A stretch of 34,771 bases of DNA from Variovorax sp. YR752 (lineage in GTDB: Bacteria; Pseudomonadota; Gammaproteobacteria; Burkholderiales; Burkholderiaceae_C). This document shows, in pieces, positions 11,011 through 19,663 of the stretch (position 1 is the first letter of the stretch; each line of letters opens with the position of its first letter). The stretch lies in NCBI GenBank assembly GCA_945860785.1, contig CAMATD010000024.1, positions 1 to 34,771 on the forward strand. Direction: 5' to 3'. A program made the translations under genes and the position numbers. The notes beneath the pieces were generated by a model, which saw only the letters and a program-made list of their open reading frames with translations, did not search any database and had not been told where the DNA came from.

Positions 11011-12062
11011 CAGACCACCACCGGCTCGGGCTCCAGCCGGATGCCGAAGCGCTCGTACACGCTGGTCTGGATGGCCTTGGCCAACGTCCTCACCTCGCCG
11101 CCCGTCACCGGGTTGGCCGTGCCGCCACGGTTGACCAGCACCAGTGCCTGCTTCTCGTAGACGCCGGCGTTGCCCACCGACTTGCCCTTCCAGCCGCAGG
11201 CGTCGATGAGCCAGCCGGCCGCGAGCTTGATGCTGCCATCGTCCATCGGGTAGTGAACGATCTTGGGGTCGCGCGCGATGATGTCGGCGCACTGCTCCGG
11301 CGTGACCGTCGGGTTCTTGAAGAAGCTGCCGGCATTGCCCAGCACCCGCCAGTCGGGCAGCTTGGCGCGGCGAATCGCGCAGATCCAGTCGAAGATGTCG
11401 ATCGCGCTCGGCGTGAAGTTGCCGGTTTCTTCCATCTTTCGCTCGAGATCGAGGTAGCCGACCACCGGCTTCCAGGGCTTCGGCAGCCTGAAGCGCACCT
11501 TGGTGATCAGCGCCCGGCCCGCTAGGCCGAAGTCGTTCGGGCCGCTGCGAACGTGCTTGAACACCGAGTCGCGGTAGCCGAAGGCGCATTGCGCGGCATC
11601 GAGCGTGAAACTGCGGCCCGTGTCCAGGTCGACCGCATCGAGCGAATCGAAACGGTCCTGTAACTCGACACCGTAGGCGCCGATGTTCTGCACGGGCGCA
11701 CCGCCCACCGTGCCGGGGATCAGCGCCAGGTTTTCCAGCCCCGGATAGCCGTTGCGCACCATCCACTCGACGGTGTCGTGCCAGATTTCGCCCGCGCCGG
11801 CCTCCACGATCCAGGCGCGCGGCGTCTCTTCGACCAGCCGCAACCCCTTGATTTCCACCTTGAGCACCAGCGGCTTGACGTCACCCGTCAGCACGATGTT
11901 GCTGCCCCCACCCAGCACGAAGCGCGGGGCGTCCTGCCATTCGGGGTCGGCACGCAACTCGGCCAAGTCGGCCTCGTCCGTGATGCGCGCCAGGCGCTGC
12001 GCGCGCGCGACGATGCCGAAACTGTTGTACGGCTGCAGGGGGACGTTGTGCTCCACGATCAT
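11010..12062 (-). CDS. murB: UDP-N-acetylenolpyruvoylglucosamine reductase
   Basis: FAD/NADPH enzyme that reduces UDP-GlcNAc-enolpyruvate to UDP-MurNAc in peptidoglycan synthesis, in the cytoplasm. It is 350 residues from the ATG at 12062, with the type I (E. coli-like) layout. FAD-binding segments are [13 protein letters not shown] and [23 protein letters not shown]. The catalytic serine region [10 protein letters not shown] is present. The frame stays open upstream, but this is shadow of yajQ. It diverges from yajQ by 43 bp and couples to the Gly-rich membrane protein downstream through a one-base stop/start overlap. Confidence 0.96.
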   Translation of the reverse strand: MIVEHNVPLQPYNSFGIVARAQRLARITDEADLAELRADPEWQDAPRFVLGGGSNIVLTGDVKPLVLKVEIKGLRLVEETPRAWIVEAGAGEIWHDTVEWMVRNGYPGLENLALIPGTVGGAPVQNIGAYGVELQDRFDSLDAVDLDTGRSFTLDAAQCAFGYRDSVFKHVRSGPNDFGLAGRALITKVRFRLPKPWKPVVGYLDLERKMEETGNFTPSAIDIFDWICAIRRAKLPDWRVLGNAGSFFKNPTVTPEQCADIIARDPKIVHYPMDDGSIKLAAGWLIDACGWKGKSVGNAGVYEKQALVLVNRGGTANPVTGGEVRTLAKAIQTSVYERFGIRLEPEPVVV

Positions 12063-12105
12063 GGGAGAATTGTCGCATCCAGCTACAGTGACATCAGGAG
12101 AGCCC

Positions 12106-12591
12106 ATGCCGTCGTTCGATACCGTCTGCGAGCCGAATCTGCCCGAAGTGAAGAACGCGGTCGCAAACACTGCCAAGGCAATCGGCACGCGCTTCGATTT
12201 CAAGGGCACCGCCGCCGCCGTCGACCTCAAGGACAAGGAGATCACCATGATCGGTGACGCCGAGTTCCAGCTCGTGCAGGTCGAGGACATCCTGCGCAGC
12301 AAGCTCACCAAGCGCAGCGTCGACGTGCGCTTTCTCGACAAGGGCGACGTCCAGAAGATGGGCGGCGACAAGGTCAAGCAGGTCATCAAGGTCAAGAGCG
12401 GCATCGAGAGCGAGCAGGCCAAGAAGATCACCCGCATCATCAAGGACAGCAAGCTCAAGGTGCAGGCCGCGATCCAGGGCGACGCGGTGCGCATCACCGG
12501 CGCCAAGCGCGACGATCTTCAGGCCGCGATGGCGCTGATCAAGAAGGACGTGCCCGACATGCCTCTCTCGTTCAACAACTTCCGCGACTGA
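12106..12591 (+). CDS. yajQ: YajQ family nucleotide-binding protein
   Basis: A 161-residue YajQ/UPF0234 protein; characterised members bind nucleotides or cyclic di-GMP and affect gene expression. The sequence is a full-length match: [19 protein letters not shown] at the start, [20 protein letters not shown], then [41 protein letters not shown] repeats of the two ferredoxin-like domains, and the ending [16 protein letters not shown] at 12095-12100 is a good Shine-Dalgarno and decides the start. The next gene begins 4 bp after its stop. Confidence 0.95.
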   Translation: MPSFDTVCEPNLPEVKNAVANTAKAIGTRFDFKGTAAAVDLKDKEITMIGDAEFQLVQVEDILRSKLTKRSVDVRFLDKGDVQKMGGDKVKQVIKVKSGIESEQAKKITRIIKDSKLKVQAAIQGDAVRITGAKRDDLQAAMALIKKDVPDMPLSFNNFRD

Positions 12592-12595
12592 TCCC

Positions 12596-13063
12596 ATGAA
12601 AACCCTCGTCGTCGCAGCGCATCTCCTGGCTGCTGTTGCGATGGTGCATGCCGCCAGCTCGGTGACGCTCACCGGTACCATCGGCAGCCGCGCGATCCTG
12701 ATCGTGAACGGCGGCGCGCCGAAGACCGTGGCGGTCGGCGAGAGCTTCCAGGGCGTGAAGCTGGTGTCGCTGCAGTCCGAGCAGGCCGTGGTCGAATCGG
12801 AAGGCAAGCGCGTCACGCTGCGCATGGACACGCCCGTGAGCATCGGCCTGGACTACAGCAAGGGACAGCCTGTCCAGATGAGCACCGCCAACGGTGTGTC
12901 CCAGGGCTACAGGTTGCGATTGCAGTCGGTGCGCGTGGGCGATGTCGAGGTCTACGACATCGACGCCATCGTCTCGCAGCAGCCAATGCCCTTCGTGCTG
13001 CTGGGCAACAGCTTCTCGATGCGCCGCGACGCGGACCAGATGGTCCTCGAAAAACGGTACTGA
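12596..13063 (+). pseudogene. retropepsin-like aspartic protease lacking its catalytic segment
   Basis: The frame is open for 155 residues with a signal peptide (about 1-20, ending VHA). The N-terminal SVTLTGTIGSRAILIVNGGAPKTVAVGES and the C-terminal STANGVSQGYRLRLQSVRVGDVEVYDIDAIV...MPFVLLGNSF...LEKRY match TIGR02281-type periplasmic retropepsin-like proteins. In that family a segment with the catalytic Asp-Thr-Gly follows the N-terminal part. Here DTPVSIG runs directly into LDYSKGQPVQMSTANG near 12841-12847, so no DTG remains. The conserved LTRF after LLGNSF is also missing near 13013. Both losses are in frame. As written, proteolysis is impossible. It may be a decayed gene or a sequence artefact. 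Confidence 0.65.
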
Positions 13064-13072
13064 GCTTTCGCG

Positions 13073-13426
13073 TCAGGCCGCAGCGGCCGTGACCACGATC
13101 TCGATCTTGTAGGCCGCATTGGCCATCTTGGCCTGCACCGTCGCGCGCGGCGGCGTGTTGCCGGCCGGAATCCACGCATCCCACACCTCGTTCATCGCCG
13201 TGATGTCGGTGATGTCGGCCAGGAAGATCTGCGTCATGAGGATGCGCGACTTGTCGCTGCCGGCCTCGGCCAGCAGGCGATCGACCATCGCGAGCACCTG
13301 CGTGGTCTGGCCGCGGATGTCCTGCGTGGTGTCGTCGGGCACCTGGCCCGCGAGGTAGATGGTGCCGTTGTGCACCGCCGTCTCGGACAGGCGCGGGCCA
13401 ACGTGGAAGCGGGTGATGGAAGCCAT
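13073..13426 (-). CDS. RidA family protein
   Basis: A 117-residue YjgF/YER057c/UK114-family protein. Members of the RidA branch hydrolyse reactive enamine/imine intermediates to ketoacids. The conserved C-terminal pattern NTPPRATVQAKM contains the arginine used for substrate carboxylate binding in RidA, and GQTTQVLAMVDRLLAEAGSDKSRILMTQIFLADI is a family core. The ATG at 13426 precedes ASITRFHVGPRLSE. It is the last gene of the minus-strand operon, 5 bp after plsY. The exact substrate of this subgroup is not known. Confidence 0.92.
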   Translation of the reverse strand: MASITRFHVGPRLSETAVHNGTIYLAGQVPDDTTQDIRGQTTQVLAMVDRLLAEAGSDKSRILMTQIFLADITDITAMNEVWDAWIPAGNTPPRATVQAKMANAAYKIEIVVTAAAA

Positions 13427-13431
13427 GGTGT

Positions 13432-14070
13432 TTATCCAGCCTTTTTCTTCGAGCCGAGTTTCGACTCCGTGCCGGCCGCGAGCCGGCGGATGTTTTCGCG
13501 GTGCCGCCAGATCAGCAGCAGACTCATGATGATGATCGCAATCAGCACCGTGCGGTCGAGCGGCCACGCAATGTTTCCGCCCAGCAGGTAGTAGGCCGGT
13601 GCAAAGAAGGCCGCCACCAGCGACGACAGCGACGAATAGCGGAAGAAGATCGCGATGATCAGCCAGGTGGCGCCGGTGGCCAGCCCCAGCCAGGGCGCAA
13701 TGCCCACCAGCACGCCCGCAGCGGTCGCCACGCCCTTGCCGCCCTGGAAGCCGAAGAACACCGGGTAGAGATGGCCCAGGAAGGCCGCAAGGCCCGCCAG
13801 CGCGGCAACACCCTCGCCCAGGCCCCATTGCGCGCCGAACTGGTGGATCAGGAACACCGGCAGCCAGCCCTTGAGCGCATCGAGCAGCAGCGTGGCCAGC
13901 GCCGCGCCCTTGTTACCCGAGCGCAGCACGTTGGTGGCCCCGGGGTTCCCGCTGCCGTAGCTGCGCGGATCGGCCATGCCGAGCGACTTGCTCACGATGA
14001 CCGCGAAGGACAGCGAGCCGATCAGGTACGAGGCCACGATGGCGATGAGGGATGGCAAATGAAAGCTCAA
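13432..14070 (-). CDS. plsY: acyl-phosphate:glycerol-3-phosphate acyltransferase
   Basis: Inner-membrane enzyme that moves an acyl group from acyl-phosphate to glycerol-3-phosphate, the first step of phospholipid synthesis. The 212-residue protein has about five to six membrane helices and the three PlsY motifs: [14 protein letters not shown] (glycerol-phosphate/phosphate binding), [18 protein letters not shown], and a C-terminal RHRENIRRL. The basic C-terminus ([11 protein letters not shown]) is cytoplasmic. It lies 55 bp after the DUF6348-like gene and 5 bp before the RidA gene. Confidence 0.97.
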   Translation of the reverse strand: MSFHLPSLIAIVASYLIGSLSFAVIVSKSLGMADPRSYGSGNPGATNVLRSGNKGAALATLLLDALKGWLPVFLIHQFGAQWGLGEGVAALAGLAAFLGHLYPVFFGFQGGKGVATAAGVLVGIAPWLGLATGATWLIIAIFFRYSSLSSLVAAFFAPAYYLLGGNIAWPLDRTVLIAIIIMSLLLIWRHRENIRRLAAGTESKLGSKKKAG

Positions 14071-14125
14071 GGGGGCGCTCCGCGGGGGATAGTTGTTTTT
14101 CTTCGGCGACGGCTGCGTGCCGTCG

Positions 14126-14885
14126 TCAAGTCTCGGGCGGCGATTGGATCACAACGTACTGCTTGCGGAACTCGAAGCCCCGATCGGGCCACTGCGCCAC
14201 AATCGGCCTGGACCTTGCCCTGCGCATCGCGTGCCGCATAGAGGCGAAGGCCGTAGACGCCGTCCGATTCGATCTGCGGCTTGTAGGCGTCCCAGGTGTT
14301 GGTGAACAGGCAGCAGGAGCAGAACGGATGCTCTTCTTCCTCGGTGGCTTCCCGCGCGGCATGGTGCGCGACCGGCCCGAACAGCACACGCCGCTGCCGG
14401 CTCCGGGTCTCGCCTTCCTTGGGCTCCCATTGCATCTGCAGCGACGTGCAATGGGCCATCTCGACCGTCAGCGCATCCTTGAACACGACCAGGTCGACCT
14501 GCGCCCAGAGGTCGAAGCCCCGGGTCAGCGCTGACGCGATGTCCTCGCCATAGGAATGCTGGTACTTGAAGGCACCGGCCGGCAGCAGGCTGGCATGCGC
14601 CACCTCGATGGTGGTGGAAGTGCTCACGCTCCCATCGTCGTTGGGGTGATAACTCGCGATCTGCGGCCACAGCCAGAGCCCTTCGTCGGGCAACAGCAGC
14701 CAGCCCTCGCGCTCGCGCACCGGCTTGAAGCCGCGGGCAGCGAGCGTGTCGAACAGCAGCGCGGAGAGATCGAAGACCTCGGTCCACTGCGCCTTGTCGT
14801 TCTCGAAGCCGACCTTGAAAGTCGGCCCGCCGCCTTCGTTGGCCGCGCAATGGGAAGGAAAGAAATCGGAGAGTGATGCGCTCAT
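14126..14885 (-). CDS. DUF6348-like protein, C-terminus displaced by a frame change
   Basis: Function unknown. From the ATG at 14885 the first frame gives [23 protein letters not shown] and continues through YEHSYGEDI-like ([13 protein letters not shown]), a run of glutamates and a CSCCLF Cys cluster, up to [10 protein letters not shown]. Near 14200-14206 the plausible C-terminus, [21 protein letters not shown], lies in another frame ending at 14126. From memory, relatives have extra residues between these parts, so a short deletion rather than a single-base loss is likely. Unrepaired, the frame runs on to 14067 with a basic, non-conserved tail. It begins 8 bp after ybaK. Confidence 0.6.
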
Positions 14886-14893
14886 GGCGCCGG

Positions 14894-15386
14894 CTATTCT
14901 GCCAGCGCACACTGGACCGGCACAGCCCCCAGCAAAGCCACGCACACCTGCGGATCGATGCCCACCAGGTAGCCGCGCCGCCCGCCGTTGATCGCGATCT
15001 TCGGCAGTTCGAGGATGGTCGATTCGATGTACACCGGCATCTCGCGCCGCGTGCCGAAGGGCGAGGTGCCGCCCACCATGTAGCCGCTGTGGCGCTGCGC
15101 CACTTCGGGCTTGCACGGCTCGACCGACTTGGCGCCGATCTGCCGCGCGAGGTTCTTGGTCGACACGGTGCGGTTGCCGTGCATCAGCACGATCAGCGGC
15201 TTGGCGTCCTGGTCCTGCATCACCAGCGTCTTGACGACGGTGAAGGGGTCGAATCCCAGCACCTCGGCGCTGTGCTGGGCACCGCCGTGCTCGAGGTACT
15301 CGTAGGGGTGCTCGGTGAAGGCGATCTTGCTCGCGGCGCAGCAGCTGCGTCGCGGGGGTTTCGGAGACGTGGGCCTTCTTGCTCAC
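14894..15386 (-). CDS. ybaK: Cys-tRNA(Pro)/Cys deacylase, YbaK/EbsC family (frameshifted)
   Basis: Trans-editing enzyme that hydrolyses cysteine from mischarged tRNA-Pro. The GTG start at 15386 (VSKKAHVSETPATQLL) overlaps the stop of the upstream aldo/keto reductase as GTGA. After TQLLR the frame breaks near 15333-15338. Removing one base (or adding two) continues into ASKIAFTEHPYEYLEHGGAQHSAEVLGFDPFTVVKTLV, about 163 residues in total, the usual length. The conserved Lys in VVKTLV and the loop YMVGGTSPFG are intact. As written, only the part from an inner ATG at 15262 would be made, without the N-terminal strand. Error or real mutation cannot be told apart here. Confidence 0.85.
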
Positions 15387-16444
15387 AACGCCGGATCGCG
15401 GATGTCCCACCGGATCTTGTCGATCTCGGCGAGGATCTCGGGGGACAACGTGGTGCCGTACACGTCGAGGTCTTCTTCGAGCTGTGCCACCGAGGTCACG
15501 CCGATGATCGTGCTCGCCACCTGCCACTTGGTGTAGCAGAACGCCAGCGCCAGCTGCGTAGGCGTCAGGCCGTTGTCGCGCGCCAGCTGGTTGTAGCGTT
15601 TCGCCGCGCGCAGCGAATCGGGCCGGCCCCAGCGTTGCTTGCGCACCGATTCGTAGCTCGAGATGCGCGCGCCCTTCGGCGCATCCGGTCCCTCGATACC
15701 GCTCTGGTCGTACTTGCCGGTCAACAGGCCGAAGGCGAGCGGCGAGTAAGCCAGCAGCGAGACGCCCAGCCGGTGCATCGTCTCGTCGAGCCCGTTCTCG
15801 TGCCCGCGGCCGCTCAGGTTGTAGACGTTCTGCACCGCCGCCACGCGCGGCAGCCCGTGCACTTCGGCCAGCCGCACGAACTCGTGCACGCCGTAGGGCG
15901 TCTCGTTCGACAGGCCGATGGCGCGCACCTTGCCGGCCTTCACCAGCTTGCCGAGCGCTTCGAGCTGGTCGTGGATCGACGTCTTCGAGGTTTCCTTGGC
16001 CGGGTCGTAGTACATGTTGCCGAAGAGCGACACATGGCGCTCGGGCCAGTGGATCTGGTAGAGGTCGATGACGTCGGTCTTCAGGCGCTTCAGGCTGGCA
16101 TTGCACGAGGCCTCGATGTCTTCGGGCGTCATGCCGCTGCCTTCGCGCACCCAGGGCATGCCGCGCGACGGGCTGGCCACCTTGGTGGCCAGCACGAGCT
16201 TCTGGCGCGCACCGGGGTTGGCCGCGAACCAGTTGCCGATGATGATTTCGGTGACGCTGTAGGTCTTCTTGCGCGTGGGCACCGAGTACATCTCGGCGGT
16301 GTCGATGAAGTCGATGCCGCGTTCCAGCGAACGGCTCAGGATGGCATGGGAGGTGGGCTCGTCGACCTGTTCGCCGAAAGTCATCGTGCCGAGGCAGATC
16401 GGGGTGACGTGCAGGTCGCTCTGACCGAGTTGGATCTTTTTCAT
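15383..16444 (-). CDS. aldo/keto reductase, Tas type
   Basis: NADPH-dependent (beta/alpha)8-barrel oxidoreductase, 353 residues, close in style to E. coli Tas. The catalytic tetrad is visible: Asp48 in DFIDTAEMY, Tyr53, Lys88 in LATKVA, and His132 in DLYQIHWPER. The insertion around 57-100 (VPTRKKTYSVTE...GMPWVREG) is typical of Tas. The natural substrate is unknown. It is the first gene of the minus-strand operon toward ybaK and shares four bases with it. A 127-bp gap separates it from the divergent hydrolase. Confidence 0.93.
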   Translation of the reverse strand: MKKIQLGQSDLHVTPICLGTMTFGEQVDEPTSHAILSRSLERGIDFIDTAEMYSVPTRKKTYSVTEIIIGNWFAANPGARQKLVLATKVASPSRGMPWVREGSGMTPEDIEASCNASLKRLKTDVIDLYQIHWPERHVSLFGNMYYDPAKETSKTSIHDQLEALGKLVKAGKVRAIGLSNETPYGVHEFVRLAEVHGLPRVAAVQNVYNLSGRGHENGLDETMHRLGVSLLAYSPLAFGLLTGKYDQSGIEGPDAPKGARISSYESVRKQRWGRPDSLRAAKRYNQLARDNGLTPTQLALAFCYTKWQVASTIIGVTSVAQLEEDLDVYGTTLSPEILAEIDKIRWDIRDPAL

Positions 16445-16571
16445 GCGCGGGATGCTACCGCCCTCCTCCGCGACGCGCTCGGCAGACGGTCAAAACCCGA
16501 GCAATGCGGCATGCGGCGCCTGTCGTGTGCCGGACTGCGCCTTGGAGACGCCCTCCTTATCATCGACGCCC

Positions 16572-17495
16572 ATGTACCAAGCCCTCCGTCCCTCGCGCAG
16601 CGAATTCGTGCCCGTGCGCAACCTCAGCTACCACGTGCGCCTCTGGGGCCAGCCTTCGGCCGAACGCCCACCGCTCGTTCTGGTCCACGGCTGGATGGAC
16701 GTGGCCGCCTCCTGGCAGTTCGTGGTCGATGCCCTGAGGGAAGACCGCTTCATCGTCGCCCCCGACTGGCGCGGCTTCGGTTTGACCGATGGCGGCGGCG
16801 TCGACAACTACTGGCTGGCCGACTACCTCGCCGACCTCGAATGGCTGCTCGACCATTACGCGGGCGAAGGAGACAGCGCCCGCCCGGTCGACCTCGTCGG
16901 CCACAGCATGGGCGGCAATGTCGTGATGCATTACGCCGGCGTGCGGCCCGCGCGCATCCGCCGCCTCGTCAACCTCGAAGGCTTCGGCATGCCCGCGCGC
17001 AAGCCCGACGAAGCGCCCGCGCGCTACGGCCAGTGGATCGACGAACTCAAGGGCCTGCACCGCGGCGAGAAGGCGCTCGCTGGCTACTCGGCCGTGGACG
17101 GCGTGGCCCGCCGCCTCATGAAGACCAACCCGCGCCTCACACAGGACAAGGCCGACTGGCTGGCCAGCCAGTCGGCCGGCCATCTGCAACCCGACGGCAG
17201 CACGCGCTGGCAGATCCTCGGCGAGGCGGCGCACAAGATCGTCAATGCGCACATCTTCCGCGTCGACGAAACGCTGGCGCTCTATGCGCGCATCACCGCA
17301 CCGACGCTGATGGTCGAGGCCTCCGACGACAGCCTGCACGGCTGGTGGAAGAACCGCTACACGCTCGATGAATTCCACGAGCGGCTGAAGTCCGTGCCCT
17401 CGGCGCGCATCGAGCGCCTCGACGACGCGGGTCACATGCTGCACCACGACCAGCCGCGGCGCGTGGCGCAGCTGATCGAGGACTTCCTAGCCTAG
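16572..17495 (+). CDS. alpha/beta hydrolase
   Basis: A 307-residue alpha/beta-hydrolase-fold protein. The oxyanion region is LVLVHGWMD; the nucleophile elbow GHSMGG places Ser112, and the catalytic His is His288 in DDAGHMLHHDQP. The acid is probably in VEASDDS. The ATG at 16572 (MYQALRPSRSEF) is preferred; an in-frame ATG at 16443 would add 43 residues overlapping the divergent promoter region. The substrate cannot be inferred. It converges on the racemase-like gene with overlapping stop codons. Confidence 0.9.
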   Translation: MYQALRPSRSEFVPVRNLSYHVRLWGQPSAERPPLVLVHGWMDVAASWQFVVDALREDRFIVAPDWRGFGLTDGGGVDNYWLADYLADLEWLLDHYAGEGDSARPVDLVGHSMGGNVVMHYAGVRPARIRRLVNLEGFGMPARKPDEAPARYGQWIDELKGLHRGEKALAGYSAVDGVARRLMKTNPRLTQDKADWLASQSAGHLQPDGSTRWQILGEAAHKIVNAHIFRVDETLALYARITAPTLMVEASDDSLHGWWKNRYTLDEFHERLKSVPSARIERLDDAGHMLHHDQPRRVAQLIEDFLA

Positions 17496-18190
17496 CTTTT
17501 TTGCGTGGCGCGGCGCAATGCCGCGCGCGCCAGCAGCCGCGTGGAGTCGAGCGTCGGCAGCGGCGAGTTGGCGTCGCTCATGATCAGCGGAATCTCGGTG
17601 CAGCCGAGCACGACGGCATCGCAGCCGTCCTCGTCCTTCATGCGCTGCATCACGCGCTGGAAGGTGGCGATCGCCTCAGGCTTGAAGACGCCATAGACCA
17701 GTTCCTCCATGATGATGCGGGCGATCTCGTCGCGCTCTTCGCTGGTGGGACGAACGTATTCGAGCCCGCGCGCTGCCAGCTTCTCGGGATAGACCTCGCT
17801 GTCGACCAGCCAGCGCGTTCCCGTGATGCCGATGCGCCGGAAGCCGCGCTGTACCGCCTCGTCGGCCACGCAACCTGCAATGTGCAGCCACGGCAACGGC
17901 GAGCGCGCCTCGATGAACGGCAGCGCCTGGTGGATGGTGTTGTCCGGGCAGACCAGAAAATCTGCGCCGATCTTCGCGAGCGTGTGCGCGGAGGCAAGCA
18001 TCACCTCCCCCACGCCGCGCCAGTCGTCGCGGTAGATGTGTTCCATGTAGTCCGAGAGCGATGGCGTGTGCATCGAGACCTCGGGGTGCGCATGCGGGCC
18101 GAGCAGCTTCGCGCCCTCCACGCAGATGGTCTGGTAGCAAAGCGATGCGCCTTCGGCGGAGCAGTCGACGATTCCGATGTGCTGGGTCAT
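17492..18190 (-). CDS. aspartate/glutamate racemase family protein
   Basis: A 232-residue member of the cofactor-independent Asp/Glu racemase family. Both catalytic cysteines are present: Cys81 in CPDNTIH and Cys197 in LGCTEIPLI. The N-terminus (IGIVDCSAEGASLCYQTI) departs from the usual IGI.GGMGP...Y pattern, so the substrate may not be a plain acidic amino acid. Its last bases CTAG overlap the stop of the convergent hydrolase. Racemase versus related isomerase or decarboxylase activity is open. Confidence 0.85.
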   Translation of the reverse strand: MTQHIGIVDCSAEGASLCYQTICVEGAKLLGPHAHPEVSMHTPSLSDYMEHIYRDDWRGVGEVMLASAHTLAKIGADFLVCPDNTIHQALPFIEARSPLPWLHIAGCVADEAVQRGFRRIGITGTRWLVDSEVYPEKLAARGLEYVRPTSEERDEIARIIMEELVYGVFKPEAIATFQRVMQRMKDEDGCDAVVLGCTEIPLIMSDANSPLPTLDSTRLLARAALRRATQKS

Positions 18191-18524
18191 GGTGGCATCC
18201 TACAAAAAGAGTGCTGCCACGCCCAGCCTCGGCGCTCAGAGCCTGTCCGCGATCTATTCAGGGCCGTGGAGATGCCTGTTGGGGTGAACTGCGCAGCCGA
18301 TTCGGAGCGCGTGCACAGGGCATGCTACTGGTTTGCGGCCGATCAACCAGTGCTCTGAACGATCACGCCGGCGGTGTGCTCTGCGCAGCGAAATAAAGGA
18401 GGAGGCATGCGGCCCTAGGCCGCGCCGGGGGACATTCGCTTCGCTCCGCACACCGTCGGCGTGAGCGCGCCCCGAACAGCAGCAAGCACCCCAACGTGGC
18501 CCCAAATAGATCGTAAACAAGCCC
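18191..18524. other. intergenic stretch with dispersed repeat
   Basis: About 334 bp between the racemase-like gene and the aldo/keto reductase. No convincing gene is visible. Its right half holds copy 1 of the dispersed repeat (18357-18477). The left part, around 18299-18325, resembles the reverse complement of the right end of copy 2 (CGCGTGCACAGG), which suggests a second, degenerate fragment of the same family. Confidence 0.7.
18357..18477 (+). repeat. dispersed hairpin repeat, copy 1
   Basis: Shares 32 identical bases (18372-18403, starting CGGTGTGCTCTGCGCAGCG and containing AAATAAAGGAGGA), then CGGGGGACATTCGC (18426-18439) and CGCGCCCCGAACA (18466-18478) with the copy at 30609-30721. 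Its own arms pair: TCACGCCGGCGGTGTGC (18363-18379) against 18448-18464 with one mismatch. The centre contains the palindrome GCGGCCCTAGGCCGC. Conserved ends with a variable middle fit a REP- or MITE-like non-coding element. Confidence 0.75.
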
Positions 18525-19535
18525 TCAGGCGTGACCAGCTTCACTGTCCAGGTGCGCCATCTGCGCAGCGGCATAGCGCTCGCCGGCCGCAGCGCCCTTC
18601 GGCACCGCGCGTTCGATGGCAGCAAGGTCGTCCGCCGCCAGCGTCACGCCCAGCGAACCGAGCGCTTCTTCCAGCCGCGTGCGTTGCCGCGCACCCACCA
18701 GCGGCACGATGTCGTCACCCTGCGCCGCCACCCACGCGATCGCGATCTGCGCGACCGTCACGCCCTTGGCCTCGGCGATCTTGCGCAGCGCATCGACCAG
18801 CGCCAGGTTGCGGTCGACGTTCTCGCCCTGGAAGCGCGGGCTGTGCGCGCGGAAATCCTTCGCGCCCGCGCCGTCCTTCTGCCAATGCCCGCTGATGAGG
18901 CCGCGCGACAGCACGCCATAGGCGGTGATGCCGATGCCGAGCTCGCGGCAGGTCGCGAGGATGTCGTCCTCGATGCCGCGCGAGATCAGCGAGTACTCGA
19001 TCTGCAGATCGGCAATCGGGTGCACGGCCGCAGCCTTGCGGATCGTGTGCGAGCCCACTTCCGACAACCCGACGTGCCGCACGTAGCCGGCCTTCACCAT
19101 GTCGGCGATGGCGCCCACCGTGTCCTCGATCGGCACGCTCGCATCGAGCCGCGCCGGGCGGTAGATGTCGATGTGGTCCACGCCCAGCCGCTGCAGCGAA
19201 TAGACCAGGAAGTTCTTCACCGCCGCGGGATGGGCGTCGTAGCCGACCCAGTTGCCGGCCGGATCGCGCATCGCGCCGAACTTCACGCTGACCAGGGCCG
19301 CATCGCGCTGCGAGCCCTTCAGCCCCTTGAGCGCCTCGCCGATCAGCATCTCGTTGTGGCCGCTGCCGTAGAAGTCGCCCGTGTCGAGCAGGGTGATGCC
19401 CGCATCCATCGCGGCGTGGATGGTGGCGATGCTTTCGGCCCGGTCCGAGGGGCCGTACATGCCCGACATGCCCATGCAGCCGAGGCCGATGGCGGAGACC
19501 AGTGGGCCGGTAGCCCCGAGTTGACGTGTGTTCAT
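18525..19535 (-). CDS. aldo/keto reductase lacking the usual catalytic His
   Basis: A 336-residue aldo/keto reductase barrel protein. Asp51 and Tyr56 (LDTGDFYG) and Lys85 (VSVKFG) of the catalytic tetrad are present. The strand that normally reads YYQHRVD is IYRPARLD, so the tetrad His aligns with Ala128. The cofactor end VGARQRTRLEEALGSL is normal. Loss of this His lowers or changes activity in studied members, so the reaction may differ from standard carbonyl reduction. It diverges from a LysR gene across 128 bp with a palindrome, the usual arrangement for a regulator and its target. Confidence 0.9.
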   Translation of the reverse strand: MNTRQLGATGPLVSAIGLGCMGMSGMYGPSDRAESIATIHAAMDAGITLLDTGDFYGSGHNEMLIGEALKGLKGSQRDAALVSVKFGAMRDPAGNWVGYDAHPAAVKNFLVYSLQRLGVDHIDIYRPARLDASVPIEDTVGAIADMVKAGYVRHVGLSEVGSHTIRKAAAVHPIADLQIEYSLISRGIEDDILATCRELGIGITAYGVLSRGLISGHWQKDGAGAKDFRAHSPRFQGENVDRNLALVDALRKIAEAKGVTVAQIAIAWVAAQGDDIVPLVGARQRTRLEEALGSLGVTLAADDLAAIERAVPKGAAAGERYAAAQMAHLDSEAGHA

Positions 19536-19637
19536 TGCAGCTTCCTTTGTGAAGGGGGCCGAACGCGGTTGCGAGCGGCATGGCTGTAGTTTGGAAGGAA
19601 GCAGCCCGTTCGATAATCCGTCCAGGCCCGCACGAGC

Positions 19638-19655
19638 TGTGCGAAAAAACGCACA
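19638..19655. promoter_or_regulatory. palindromic candidate LysR operator
   Basis: TGTGCG-AAAAAA-CGCACA is a perfect 6-bp inverted repeat with an A6 spacer, ending 8 bp before the LysR ATG. It sits in the divergent promoter region shared with the aldo/keto reductase. LysR-type regulators bind T-N11-A-like dyads in such gaps and often repress themselves. Assignment is from position and symmetry only. Confidence 0.5.
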
Positions 19656-19663
19656 ATCCCGCC

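Noticed and set aside
14873..17371. 832-codon open frame on the plus strand
   Set aside because: Runs opposite ybaK and the Tas-type reductase and then out of frame with the hydrolase; all three real genes have clear motifs.
18191..18524. Small genes in the gap between racemase and reductase
   Set aside because: Open frames here cover the repeat element on both strands and lack ribosome sites or similarity.
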